A stretch of DNA of 64,000 bases from Calliopsis andreniformis (Eukaryota; Arthropoda; Insecta; Hymenoptera; Andrenidae): NCBI RefSeq assembly GCF_051401765.1, contig NC_135064.1, positions 23,472,001 through 23,536,000 on the forward strand, read 5' to 3'. A program made the position numbers and the translations under genes. Each line of letters starts with the position of its first letter. The stretch's first letter is position 1. Under the pieces are notes generated by a model. It made no database searches. It saw only the letters and a program-made list of their open reading frames with translations, and was not told where the DNA came from. Below are positions 11,901 through 24,422 of this stretch, piece after piece.

Positions 11901-14004
11901 GGCACCGATTGACCAAAGTGTCGACTATTTTCGCCGAAGTATTTTTTTTTAGTAAACATAAGGAAACTTTTATTGGCCCTGGAGTGTCCTTTTCAGAAAA
12001 ACATAGTATTTACATTTTTTATGAGACGATCGAAAATCAATGTGTCATAAAATAGCAATATTATGCATTAGAAGGATTGATATTAATATTTTTTGTTTCC
12101 TGACGTTCCCATAAAACGCCTCTATATTAAAAATTGTTAAAAACAGTGTCCCCAAAAAGTCCACAGCAGGGTCAGCTACAGAACTTTTCATATCCCAACA
12201 CACCCCCAAATACCACTCTATTCCTCAGACCCAAATTCTCTCCAATTATTACACCAACAACCATGAATCCTCAAGTTAGATAAAAATCGCGAATTTATAC
12301 GTAAATACCTAAATACTAATAGATCCCAGGTCGCATATACCGCAGTTCGGGCTCGGTGCTGCGTTAAAGGCAGAAAACACGGTTTCCGCTCATAAAAGGG
12401 GTGAAAGCGGAACGAGTCGGTTGCATGTGCATTATTGGAACGTGGCGAGAGATTAAAAACGACTTTTTCCAAAGGATCGGTTCCATTGACTGCGGAGAGG
12501 GGATGGCGGCGAGGGGGGCTCGGCGGGTCCTGAATAATGCATGAAATTTGTTCCCCGGAATCGAATCGCTTCTCTCGTCACCCGGCCGGCACGAGGAGAC
12601 AAGAGAGCGGGCATAAATCTAAATAATTTCAACCCTCGAAATTTTTATTATTCCTATGACCAGGCCGGGCCTCGCTCTGAATATGCATGCGTCGCTTTCC
12701 ACACTTCGCTCGAGTGTTCCACCTTTGTGTAACTGCTCGCTGCAACGAACGGGGGATGATGCGGCTTGCACTCACCGCCCCCCTCGTCTCAGCGATGTGT
12801 AATCGTCGACACGCCCGTTGATCTTACTTTTAAAATCATCGTGCTGGTAAACGATCGCCAAACTGATGTCTTTTAACGTTCGTACGATTTTCTTTGCAAT
12901 TTCGAATAATCTGCAATTGTTTTAACAGATTTTTCTTCTTTCTGTGTGATAAAAAATGAAGAATACTTTTAAAGAATTCTATTCAAATTTTATATGTAGT
13001 TACTCTTCTGTTTCGATAATAATGGGCGTAATAATGGATTTTGCATATATTTTGTAGTACAAAGTATTGTAAAATATCTGAAATATTATTTTCTTTTTTA
13101 ATTAATGCTATAATTAAATTGAATACCTGCTAAGCAAGTCCTCTTTAATACCTCCCAGTGTATACCTTTAATTACATCTTAAGATCCAGATGCAGTCTCG
13201 CTGTTTTAAAAAGAGTCATTAAATATTCATGACACGAACAAATCAATGTTTTTATGATTCATATTTTATATCAATTTTTTTTTACTTGTTAAGCAAAGTG
13301 TCTGTGTTAAACTCCATTCTTAAATGTCTAGTAACGAAGTCGTTCACTCTGTAAAGATTATGAAAGAAATCTGAATATATTATGATTCTATATATCACGC
13401 CTGGAAGGAGAATCTAATATCAAAAAATTTACAAGAAGTCGGCCATTACTCGCTGGGGGAATCTCGATAAATCACGGAAAGAATTAACGAGCAGCGAAGA
13501 TGACACCGGGTCTTTCCTCATCCCTTCCTTTCCTTCCGTCGGTGAAATATAGCCGACAACTTTTCTCATACTTGAGAGTTTTCCTCAGAAGCATACTGTA
13601 CTCGCGGAGAAGGGGCGGAGGGAGGAAGTTATGAAGTGGTTGAGAGCTATAACGTAGCACCGCAAGGGGTGAAACTACGTAGCGTTGATATTGCAGCAAT
13701 CTCCTTCTCGTATCATCAACCATCAGCAATTTTCTTATTTGCTAAAAATAAAAAGTAAATGTTCAAAAAACTCTAATTACATTTATTTTGTAGATACTTA
13801 AATATTCGTTGCTTTTACACACAAAGTGATAAGACATGTTAGAAAGCCTAGTGATAAGAGATATCTTTAGTGCTATTTATAGAACACGATTGTCTAATGC
13901 ATATATGTTTTACTAAATTTAACTGCGCTGATACGACTATTTCATAATAAAACTCACGAGTCTCCAAAGGTTGAGTAATATACAATAGATCGGGTTTAAA
14001 ATAT
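11901..14004. other. Intergenic region between the secreted-protein gene and Idh3a
   Basis: I see no supportable gene. A CpG-rich block at about 12330-12830 lies between AT-rich flanks. An 81-codon minus-strand frame at 13484-13729 has no recognisable domain and no splice context. The strand-neutral GC pattern could reflect a regulatory island. Confidence 0.45.
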
Positions 14005-14010
14005 TTTATT
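14005..14010 (-). terminator. Candidate Idh3a poly(A) signal
   Basis: The minus strand reads AATAAA about 525 nt past the Idh3a stop. Another possible signal lies lower, near 13785. The choice is uncertain. Confidence 0.35.
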
Positions 14011-14532
14011 ATGGTATAATACTGCGCAATGTTGCTTGTTGAAACTCTCCTTCGAGGCCACACTTCTTTCATAACAATTTCATTTTAAAAGTATGATACA
14101 GTGCTCCTAGATCAATTTACATCCCTAATTTTTACAGATTCTACGCGAGTTGATCTTCGGTAATAAAGGATGACGGATATACGTAAAAGTATATTCAGTC
14201 AGTACATCGTGATCACAATAAAGTATTATTAAATGCTATTATACAATTAGCAAATCGACGAAGACGTGTAGCATAAAGTTTCACGATAACCTAATTACAA
14301 GTACTCGGCAAAAAATTATCTAAATGTGTGTGAAAGGGTGAATAAAACATCTTCCTACACAACGTTAAAAACTGCAATTTGTTCGATTAAACTGCAGGTT
14401 TATCCAGTTGATGTACCCTCAAGGTTGTTTTGAAAAGAATAATTACAAGAGACGTTCAAAAACAGCATCATATCTCATGTGTACCATTTCTACGAGTATT
14501 TGGCAGTTTATCTTCAATAAACTTTATGTTAT

Positions 14533-16941
14533 CTACTTCGATAATGCCGAAACTTTTTTGCAAATTTCATTAGTATATTCGCTACATTTTGCTGTTCCTC
14601 CAAGATCTCCTGTTAAACATTTGCCTTCTTTGATAGTTTCGTAAGCAGAATTTTCAATGATTGACGCATGTTTATTTAATCCCATGTGTTTAAGCATCAT
14701 CACAGCAGAGAGCAATAAGGCTGTGGGATTTGCTTTATCTTGGCCAGCAATGTCTGGAGCGGTACCGTGAACCTGTTCGTAAATAAAAGAATTAACACAA
14801 AGTCACGTATCGTCGAGAGTACCATAATATTGTCAATTTTTTGTACATACAGATTCAAACAGAGCACCGTTCAAACCAATGTTTCCACTTGGTGTTAGAC
14901 CCAGACCTCCTACAAGTCCAGCACACATATCAGACATAATATCACCATATAAGTTAGGCATTACCAGCACATCGTATTGACTGGGATCCTGAACCATGTT
15001 TAAACAGACTGTATCCAGATATCTTTCTTCAAACTTAATATTAGGAAACTTCTGCGCAGCCTCTCGACAACATCTCAGGAAAAGACCATCTGACATTCTC
15101 ATAATATTTGCTTTGTGTACAGCAGTTACCTGCAAAGCAAATGTATGGTTAGTTAAACATTCTAAAATTTGTGTGTAAATTATTAGTTGCACACCTTTTT
15201 TCTATTGTTATCTTGAGCATACTGGAAAGCAAACTCTGCTACTCTGCTGGAAGCTTCTTCTGTGATTAACTTAATAGACTGTACAACTCCTTCCACTATT
15301 TCATGTTCAATACCAGAATACTCTCCCTCTGTGTTTTCTCTTATAGTAACAACATCAACATTGTCATACAAAGTTTTATAACCTTCTAAAGAACGACACG
15401 GTCGTACATTAGCATACAAGTTGAATTCTCTGAAAAAGACAAGGATACTCTCAGATTTACATATCTGTACAGATGCAACTGAGAATGAGGCAAAATTAGC
15501 TCAATTAACTAATTAACTGCTTGTTTAAAATGGCATTCATGATTATGTAACCCTTCTTAAGATCAGATATTATTCTTGTGTACACAAAGCATAAAGCAAT
15601 AAAGTAAATTTGCTTCAATTACACAATGAGATATGAAGAGACTTACTTTCTCAAGGCAAGATTTAATGATCTGTGTCCTTTGCCAACAGGAGTCATCAAA
15701 GGTCCTTTTAGGCCAATTTTATTTCTGTTAACCGAATCTATGGCAGCTTGTGGAATACCAAATTTGCCATCTGGACCTTTGACTGGTGTTACGTCCACAG
15801 ACTCCCATTCTATAGGAACCTAGTGTACAACACAACTTTGTGAAAGCAAATATGCAAATAAATGAAAATACTAGATTAAAATCTTATCTAAAAGTAAATG
15901 CATTCACTTTTATTGGCGTTGTGTTATGCAGAAACAAAGTATATAGGTATACAGTTGTAAATACTAAGAGTTGAGTAACACTGTTATGCAATAGAAAATG
16001 TATTATCATTATTATTCAAATTTCTTCATTCATGCTAAAAAACATACTGATCGCTACTGCTATAAAGAAATAACTGAAAGAACAAGAAAATCTCATGCAC
16101 ATAATTGTATAGAGGGCATACAAGTACTTCACACGTCTACAAAAAAAATATACAAATTAAAAAAACATACCTTAACTATGCTAAGAGCAGACTGAATTAG
16201 CCTACAATTGGATCAACCTGTATAAGAGCAAGATTAAAATAAACTCCTTAAGGTTAGTAGTAGGACAAATAGGGTCACCTTGTAAGGTTCGAGCCTCAAA
16301 TTCATAAAGTAACATTTACAAACACTACAAAAACGTGACAAAACTACTGTGCGAAAATTGTACAAGTGTCAAACTGAATACACACTATATCACTATTCTA
16401 CATGCAATTATACTTAAAAAAGAAAAAAAAATGTCATGCCTGAGGACAACTATAAGACTGTAGATCTATGTGAGAAAAAAAGCCATCCTACCTTGGCAGC
16501 TTCGAAAATTTTTTGGACGGCGGCGGAGATTTCAGGCCCGATTCCGTCTCCTGGAATAAGCGTGCATTTGTGGACTTGGCTGCTATAAAGGCGAACACCG
16601 CCGATTTTTGGGATCTGTTAAAGAAATATCGATGTAGTTCGAAGCTATCGATAACGATAGATAACGAACAATGTCGTGCTCGATAAAGAAAGGGTGATAA
16701 GGACGTGTAAAGGAATTGATAACTATGGTGTAGAAGGAGAAAAAAGGGTGAATGATATATAAAGAAGAGCGAGACTGCCAAGTTATCGCAGCCCCAGCAG
16801 ACGGATATATAACCAATGTGACGAATTCTAACCTTTTCGGTTGGGAACAAAGTAGGGTTACGGTGCAGGACAGTGGTTGTTCCAAGGATTTCTGGATCGG
16901 CACGTGTTACTTACTGCGTTCCGTATCCACTGAGCAGCCAT
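14533..16941 (-). CDS. Idh3a: Isocitrate dehydrogenase [NAD] subunit alpha, mitochondrial
   Basis: Six coding exons, all in phase, give 358 aa: 16915-16941, 16492-16614, 15647-15819, 15195-15429, 14851-15129 and 14533-14772. The family is usually about 360-366 aa. The protein is the catalytic alpha subunit of the matrix NAD-dependent IDH, which oxidises isocitrate to 2-oxoglutarate in the TCA cycle. Residues 1-22 (MAAQWIRNA...RLYSS) look like a mitochondrial presequence. [13 protein letters not shown] follows near residue 28. The substrate-binding SLNLALR lies at 101-107 and [11 protein letters not shown] just after. [11 protein letters not shown] comes next, then the metal-binding YGDIMSD at 247-253 and the cofactor motif HGTAPDIAG at 281-289. 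All expected key residues are present. The ATG at 16939-16941 is chosen because it alone gives a presequence and a phase-0 junction through donor GCA/GTAAGT. The gene is divergent from rump. Confidence 0.95.
16647..16654. promoter_or_regulatory. DRE-type motif TATCGATA in Idh3a intron 1
   Basis: A perfect 8-bp palindromic DRE (the DREF-binding core known from Drosophila housekeeping promoters) lies in the first intron of Idh3a, about 290 bp inside the gene. A related partial site, ATATCGAT, lies near 16627. Function is inferred. Confidence 0.35.
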
Positions 16942-17961
16942 TCTGTTAATAAATTTAACAATAAAAAATGAACCTCCACCACCCAAAGAAGTTGCGCACG
17001 TCAGTTGCAATACCAAAAACGAGAGAAGAAGAACGGGCCTTCGCTCGTGATTGGTTCCCGCGAGACGATGTCTTCTGCTATTCGGAAACGGAAGATAGCG
17101 GACGACGTATAGAGCATGATGGGTGGCTCCACATTTATCGATATTCTCGTTTTGACTGAAAGTAACCAAAAAATCACGAAAACTTTAGAGACTGTTTACT
17201 TTCATTGATTAAAATCTCTGTAAAAACGAAATGGATAATACGTTGGGACGAGAAACAATGCTAGATGAGTATTTTCAAAATGTTTGAAACTGTTGTGTAA
17301 CCACGTGTAGCATATACATACTCTGAGGGCGCGAAATTTGAATGAAATCTGGGGAAAATATTTGAAGTTACCTTGAATTCTTTTTCTCAAACGTTTTATT
17401 CAAAATTTAAATTTAAATAATTACTGTTTGTTTCAAAATTAAATCCTCAGAATCCAGAGACAACAGCAATGATTTAAAATCTAAATTCAGCAAATGGTCG
17501 TACCAACAATCGATATCCAGTTTGAAATGTGAAGTTGTTACGGGGACCCTGATTGGTTGCTAATTGAACTATTAATTTTTCGGAAGTTACTAGGTTAGGG
17601 ACACGAAAATTCTGCTATCTGGAGCAACTTCAGAACGTGAAGTATATTTTCTAAGATAAGAAATACGAAATAACGCAGTTATGAGCCAACATGATACCTA
17701 ATTATGATAAATATAATTATTAAGATCACATGTCAAAAGGATTTTCGCCATTCTGTTTATATTCTCTAATCGTCAGAAACTTAATTTTGAATATAGTAGT
17801 TTCCGGTACGGTTTGCCACTTCCTTGGACGGCCATTTTATACGACGCTTCGCGATCGCGTATGTTTGCATGTACCGTCTCTTTTATTCTTTTTAATTGCG
17901 AACTTTAGTATAAGTCCTTTGAATAATTTGCATCGTTCATCCAACGCGAGAAGCCTCGACC
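16942..17961. promoter_or_regulatory. Shared divergent promoter interval Idh3a / rump
   Basis: This 1.02-kb gap separates the head-to-head start codons of Idh3a (minus) and rump (plus), so it must hold both promoters and leaders. A perfect DRE-like TATCGATA lies at 17136-17143. 17800-17870 is CpG-rich and contains GGCCATTTT. No TATA box stands out for either gene, which fits housekeeping-type promoters. Confidence 0.5.
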
Positions 17962-20701
17962 ATGATCAAACAAGAAGAGTGAGTAAAAAATCCCATCTAT
18001 AATGGCTTATCAATAGACCCTTTGTCGGCATGTAGAATAACGTGTAATTAACATAAACTGCCGCTAATACAGTCTAATAGTTCGACAATAAGATCTTTTC
18101 GAAATTAATATTGCTTAATTATGCAATATTAAGTAAAATTTATATAGGTTATGAAACAAAAATTGTATGGCGCGGTTTATTAACGCTGTTGAAGACAATG
18201 GCTAACGTTACCTCATGCGCGATTCTATGTAATTTTGTCACACAATAGGAGTCAAGCGCAAAATAACGATGAAAGGGACAGGAGTAGAGAACGTGATCGT
18301 AATCGCAGGTCAGACAGACAGAATCGCATAAATTCTACGAGCCGTGATCGTAGCAGAGAACGCAATGACCGAGGTGGCCGAAAAGCTTCTGATCGCCGAA
18401 TTTACGTATCAAACATTCCTTATGATTTTCGTTGGCAAGATCTTAAGGATCTGTTCAGAACAGAGGTTGGAAAGGTTGCACATGTGGAACTTTTTACCGA
18501 TGAGAATGACAAACCAAGAGGCTGTGGAATTGTTGAGTTTGAAGATTCAGACTCGGTGAAAATTGCTGTGGAGAAAATGCACAGATATGATATTAAAGGG
18601 AGAAAGCTTGTGGTGAAGGAGGTAGTTAGTATATTAATATGTTCTCAGACTCCTTACAACTTTTGATTAATAATGTACCGAATACAAGAAACAGAATTTA
18701 CGTACCCTTTGATTTTAGGATTTTGATGTTGAACGTGATAAATATGGTCGCTTGGCAACAGCCCGTAACAATGACAGAGTCCGTGATGATAGATTCAGAG
18801 ATCCGCCACGACCACAAGGAGGCGGGAGACAAAATATGAATGCTCCTGCTGGTGGTGGTGGCGGTGGTGGCGGTGGCGGCGGTGGTGATAATAAGTTCGG
18901 GAATACCTATGGTCTAAGTACTCAGTTTTTAGAATCATTAGGTATTAATGGACCTTTAGTTACTAGAGTATTTGTAGCAAACGTAAGTATACTTTAAGGG
19001 AAGAATTGTAATGCGCTTTTGAACATATAAAACTGTAATAATCACTCACATATTTCGTTTTGTATGTTTAGCTTGACTACAAAGTGGATGAGAAGAAGTT
19101 ATTGGAAGTATTTAAATTAGCTGGTAAAGTGTTACACGTAGAGTTAGGCAAAGATAAAGATGGAAAATCTCGAGGATTTGGAGTTGTAGAATATGATCAC
19201 CCGGTAGAATCAGTACAAGCTATATCAATGCTTCATAATCAGCAACTCTATGACAGACGCATGACTGTTCGACTTGATAGAGCAAACGAGCCAGATATGC
19301 CACCAAAATTACCAGAAGGTATAAATTTATTTCTTTATGACTCATGTCATCTATGTTATGTAAAGAGAGAGAACTAATTATTAATCGTAAAATAGGTTTG
19401 AAGGGAATTGGAATGGGACTTGGAGCTGGTGGTAACAGACTAGTGGATGTTGCCAGAAACATTCCTAATGTTCAAGCAAATAATCCACCAGTCGTAAATC
19501 CTATTTCTGCTCCCGTATTAGCGGCTGGAGCCTTTGGCGCTGGCTTAAACAACGTTGTACCAGCACAATTAGGTAAGCCTTGAACTTTATACAAAATATA
19601 TACAATAATTTAGGTAACAAAAGAGTAATGAAAAATATGTTTATATACTTACAGCATCTGCGTTAACAAACACAAATGCTGCTGCTCTTCAAGCGAGTCT
19701 TGCTGGAGGTTTGGGTGCTAACCTGACCACCAATTCCCTGCTGAATTCATCTTTGACAAATGAATTGGCATCTAACTTAAATAACTTCGGCGGTGGAGTC
19801 GGAGGTTTGTCCAATTTACAAGCCTCTTTATCTGGTGGACAAGGCAACAATTCGTTTGCGCCTCGAGGCTTATCTAAATTAGACAATGATGTAGGCTTCG
19901 GGGGAAACAATGCTTTTGGTGGTTCTAACTTCGGAGGGGGCAGAGATTTCGATGGAGGATTCAGCAGAGGAGACAACGACCGCGGTCCCGGTGGCGGCGG
20001 TGGTTTTGCTGGAAGCCAAGGCCAAGGGGGAGGTGGCAACAGACAAAACACAAATGGTTCACGACCAATGTCAGACACTATTCTTATAGGAAATGTACGA
20101 CAAATTTTTTTTTACGCATTAAGTGACCATCTTACTGTGGCGGTCTGAAAATAAGGCGATTTGTGAGAATTTTTTCTTCCAAAAGCATATAGCATATCGT
20201 TTTGAAAGTTAATGGGATTATTTATTAATACCTTAAACTTTTGAAAACAAAAAGTCACAGTGTGATGGCCCCTCAAGTATTTATCCGTGACATAGTGTAT
20301 ATAATTATTCATGTGTGTTACAGCTACCACCAAATACGACGTGGCAAATGTTGCGAGACAAATTCCAAGATGTTGGAGAGGTCAAATTCGCTGAAATGCG
20401 GGGCACCGATATGGGAATGGTACGATTCGCATCTGAGTGGGATGCTGAACGTGCTGTGTGTATCCTTTTACAAAAAGAAAATATATTAAAGAATAGGCAA
20501 GGTGTTCCTTTATTAGTAAATTCGAAATTGAATTCACCAGTAAAGGAATATTCTGCGAATATTACATAATGTTGTGTTTCACGGTTCATTATGTTAATAT
20601 GCATCTAAAGTGATGTAAAAATTTTCCTTAATGACGTACGTATAGCTATGATGAATCGGTCGCGCATCGACGGCAGAACGATCGATGTTCGCCTTTACTA
20701 A
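17962..20701 (+). CDS. rump: hnRNP M / rumpelstiltskin-like RNA-binding protein with three RRMs
   Basis: Eight exons in phase encode 569 aa: 17962-17978, 18249-18621, 18719-18982, 19072-19318, 19396-19572, 19655-20094, 20324-20459 and 20646-20701. Homologues (human HNRNPM and MYEF2, fly rump) bind GU-rich RNA in splicing and mRNA localisation. The 6-residue first exon starts MIKQEE; ATG at 17962 has ACC before it, and only its phase-2 GTGAGT donor joins exon 2 in frame. An Arg/Asp/Ser-rich stretch (about 7-54) comes first. RRM1 spans about 56-130 (RIYVSN; RGCGIVEF) and RRM2 about 213-290 (RVFVAN; RGFGVVEY). A Gly/Asn-rich linker with a 12-Gly run before RRM2 and GGGGG runs before RRM3 follows the family plan. 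RRM3 is C-terminal, about 500-569 (TILIGN; MGMVRF). The last intron looks U12-type. Internal ORFs on the minus strand (Pro-rich) are shadows of the Gly-rich exon. Confidence 0.94.
18851..18886 (+). repeat. GGT/GGC trinucleotide run coding for 12 glycines
   Basis: A 36-bp in-frame GGN repeat in rump exon 3 encodes 12 consecutive glycines between RRM1 and RRM2. Synonymous third-base variation (GGT and GGC) suggests the run is partly selected and not a fresh slippage product. Confidence 0.9.
20460..20645 (+). other. rump: U12-type intron in rump
   Basis: The donor at 20460 reads GTATCCTTTT, a perfect match to the minor-spliceosome 5' site. TTCCTTAAT at 20624-20632 matches the U12 branch site (consensus TTCCTTRAC). 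Its branch adenosine is about 14 nt before the end of the intron at 20645, inside the 10-16 nt window typical of such introns. The terminal dinucleotides are GT-AG. The splice is phase 1 and restores the last strand of RRM3. The other introns of this gene have ordinary U2-type donors. Confidence 0.85.
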
Positions 20702-21966
20702 AAGTCGGAAAACACACTCAAGGTAACATTAATAGAGAACCTCCGCAGAGCTTGACGCTTAACCATAACTTATTGATGCAGCGAGAGGAGACTGGGTGTT
20801 CGTATGTCGTCTGCAGGATTGTTCCACTCCTGATGACAATACTTGAAATTCATCCTAGTTATGTGGCAGAACTTAGGACAGTGGGTGAGAAGTATCTGTC
20901 GTTGGAAGATCAACAATCGTGTTTTAATGCCTACTTCAACGTCGAAACACTCATTGGCTGCCGAGAATCACCCTTCCTTGTGCTACAACTGTTTCGTTCA
21001 AAATTTCTTTACCAGACTATCGTTCCTTTTACAGTGGAAATCCTACTAATTGTTCACTCTCGAAAATTCAGTCTTGTTCGAGTGATCGATGACACATAGT
21101 TTAGTTGTTAGGTTTAGGTTCTCATTAATGTTCAACGTATATCCGTAGGGTTTTTTTTCAGTACGTAGGTTTATGCTATTTACAAGTAATTGTGAAACGT
21201 AGATTGTAAGTTTATTTTCTTAGTTTTCATGACGAGAGATCAATCGGTTTCCCCCCACATTCCGGTCGAACGTGACGCTCTGGTCGTTCGCGGACTGGTC
21301 TATCGATCAGGGATAGAAGATTAATCTTTCAAGCGTAAACACTAACAAGCGATATAGCTGTTACGGACTTTACGAGTTACAAGTTTATCCATGTATGATA
21401 GATACTTTCATGCACAATCCTACGCAGATCGTGGACGTGTGTCGGTTTTCTTGTGGTATCGGTCGCACTCTATTCTTGTATCCAACACACAGCAAGAGAT
21501 ACATCATGGCTCAACAGGGGACTGTGTATTGTTTCCATTGTAGTTCTGCGAATCTAATCATTTATTCATCGCGCCACTTCATTTCTAGTACGTTGGAGAT
21601 TCAAGTAGAGTGTAACAAATTTTAGTTGTCATTAGGAAGGTCCCTTCCAGTTCACTCGCTTCGAGACTTCGGCGAACGAACTTACTGGATGACTTTAAAC
21701 CCTAAATTTGGCAGAATTGTCTTACGTATTGTGCATCGTAATATGTTTACCAAAAAATACGAAATATTTGTCTACGAATGACGAAGAAATTTATATGTCT
21801 CGGTGTTCAAAAAGAAAAACGAGTGGAAGGATTTCCAGCTAATTTTATAAAAAACCTACATTTTTTGGTAAACATATTCCCTCTCGCCATGTAGATCTCG
21901 AGGAACATTCTGCGAATTGTATAACACTCTTGTATAACCACGACATCATGACAGTGATTGAATAAA
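20702..21966 (+). other. Probable rump 3' UTR ending at AATAAA 21961-21966
   Basis: The first AATAAA I see after the rump stop is at 21961-21966, which gives a 3' UTR of about 1.26 kb. A 115-codon frame at 20752-21099 inside it has no ATG start (TTG), no domain and no splice support, so it is not called as a gene. Confidence 0.4.
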
Positions 21967-24416
21967 ATCCAAATCCGTTTTGACTACAAAAACCATGCTG
22001 GTCGTTGTGTTTTATTTCTGTGTTGTTGTGATTCTTTAATAATTTAAGCAGGTCAAGCTGGATAATGTACGTTGGCAAGGAGAGATATCGTTTCTACAAT
22101 CTATCTGTGCAATTCATTTACCCAGTATCGACATTTCAAATGCATTGCACTTCAAGCAGACATTTCTGTTTAAATATTTTACAATTGTATCTCTAAATGT
22201 AGAAATCGCTGTTTACTTTTGTGATACTGTAGCTCCACATACTGTAAGGTGAATATTTTGTTTACATCGCAGGTGAGGCAAGTACTTCATTTTCAGGTGA
22301 TTCTGTGGTTTCTTATTCCTCTATGTTGGATACGATTTCAAGGAGGAATAATTTGCTTGAAGTATCTGTATCATCAACAATTTGGGACATCATCAATGCC
22401 TCGATCATCGAGTTAATTGTAGCACTCTTTCTCAGAAGATCGCCACCAATGAGTCTGTGATTTTTATTACGGCTTGAAATAGTTGATTTAAGAGGTTTCG
22501 GGGAAAGTTAAAATTGGGTGGTAATGTGGCATTTCATCTCTAACAGTGGTTCACTCCTATTTATTGTAGCGTTGAGAATGCATCTTCCACATTTACTGAG
22601 AAATTGTATCCGTTTCACGAAATTATGAAGCTCTGTTCCAATTGAATTGATGTAATATGAGAAGCAAATTCTTTTGTAGCAATTAATAACTTGTATGGTA
22701 AGTGGTGGTAAATTTTTTTATGGTCTGGTCTTGGCTACGGTCGTCAATGAAACGTTTAATTCATGACATCGCGTGTGGAGAACTTTTTTTAACGAACGTC
22801 GTCGATATCAGCTGAGAGTGGTTGCTAAATTTTGTCTGAACATTCGAAGGATGTTGCACCTTTTTTTCTTATAACACCATTGACTGATGCCCTTTGTGAC
22901 CGATGTTCAACTAGGGTCTTATTTTATAATGCATGAGATCATATGCAATGGTAGACTTACTATCTTGATCCAAAGTGATTTCGTATATTCGTGTTTACGT
23001 TGTTTCCAAGAGAAATTTTAGAGGAAGTATTTCTGCACTCATTTCGATGATGAACGTAGGAAAATAGGGGCAACAAAATTTCTTACTTGGTATCGTCCAA
23101 ATTTATATGTATTCGTGATGGCTAAAAATTCATTGTCTAAGGAGGCGTTTGAAATTATATACATAAAATTTTCAGTATTTGTGGGAGCGCATTGAATATA
23201 CAACATGTTCCCTTTTTAGTAGCTCCCACTTTAAGGTTGAATTCAGTACTGAAAGGTACTAGATATGGCTTGATCTTGTTTCTAAATTAAAAGACGCTTT
23301 CATCTCTGGAAAGTCTACAGCAACTTGATTTTTCATTGTGTGCTTGAACTCATTTGAAGTTAAAACTTCTTCTGATGCTCTGTAGTACTCAATATTAACA
23401 AAGGTTTAATTTTTCAGAAAGTGACTATAATTCAGATACAAGGTCAAATGTTTATGCAATCTTTGAGCTTTTTTAACGCTGAATTTAATCGCAAAGTGAT
23501 TATTGCAAATAAAGACGAACCTTCTGTTTCGACTATTACATTAATTATTTTTAAATAGCAGCTGAATATCTTACAGGAAATAAGGTAAGTCTCAGAATTT
23601 CAAATACAGATTTTTATGTGTATGTTGTTCTTCCAGGGAAGCTATCTCATCCAGACCACACGGTCATCGACTGGTAAGTTTCATTTGGGGGAGGGAGTTG
23701 TAAAATTAGGTATTACATCGTGGAATAGAAATTAACAAACGTTTCATTATATTATTAATCACACCTGTATTTCCACAGTCTTTACATTATAAAACAGTTA
23801 ACTCTGGTGACTTTGAATATAAGATATTTTTTTTAGTCGAGAATTCATAGTGTTTCGCATAAAAGACGTTAGAAAGTGTGTAAATACGATTATTGAAAAC
23901 TGAAATGTGTTCAAAAAATACAAAATACTACAAGTCACTTCAAGAATCACCGATGAAATTAACTCTACGTCGCATTGTTTTATCATTTTTTCCACGATTG
24001 TGCTGTTTCAGTGTCAAGTGCAAAATATTTGCCCATTCTTAGAAAAATGGCAAACTATTTGCCTATTCTTAGAAAAAAAGTCACCTTGCTTCAACACCGC
24101 GTGCTCACGATTCTTATATAATATATGTATATATATATAATTCTGTATAATACGTATATAACCTATATGTATTGTTTTATCACATTTTAAATAAAGTTAA
24201 GCTTAAAGATTCATACAAATGAAATTGTAGCCAGAACATAACTCTGAATCTACCAAATGATCTACCGTGTATATCTTTTTTTAATAACTTCAATGACATC
24301 GAACAATATTTACGAGAAACAAAACGCGTATATAATAAACTGAAAGCTTTCGTAACTTTTGGAAAATTACAAATGAGAAAACTTGGCTTTTTTTTCATTA
24401 ATTTAAGAGCACATAT
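21967..24416. other. Intergenic AT-rich region between convergent rump and Fem-1
   Basis: No gene can be supported. 23559-23673 holds two short segments, each bracketed by good plus-strand splice sites; see findings. 24118-24140 is a short TA microsatellite. Minus-strand frames over 22260-23400 are interrupted by many stops and match nothing I recognise. Confidence 0.45.
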
Positions 24417-24422
24417 TTTATT
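24417..24422 (-). terminator. Candidate Fem-1 poly(A) signal
   Basis: The minus strand reads AATAAA about 780 nt downstream of the Fem-1 stop at 25201. It is a plausible end of the 3' UTR, but the AT-rich context makes chance matches common. Confidence 0.35.

Noticed and set aside
13484..13729. 81-codon minus-strand ORF upstream of the secreted-protein gene
   Set aside because: No recognisable domain, signal peptide or promoter; likely chance.
19689..20078. 129-codon Pro-rich minus-strand ORF
   Set aside because: It is the antisense shadow of the Gly-rich rump exon 6.
20752..21099. 115-codon plus-strand frame after rump
   Set aside because: It begins at TTG, has no domain or splice context, and lies in the probable rump 3' UTR.
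22260..23400. Minus-strand stretches resembling a decayed coding gene
   Set aside because: Frames are broken by many stops, no catalytic motif or family is recognisable, and stop-free runs (about 46 codons at most) are not convincing.
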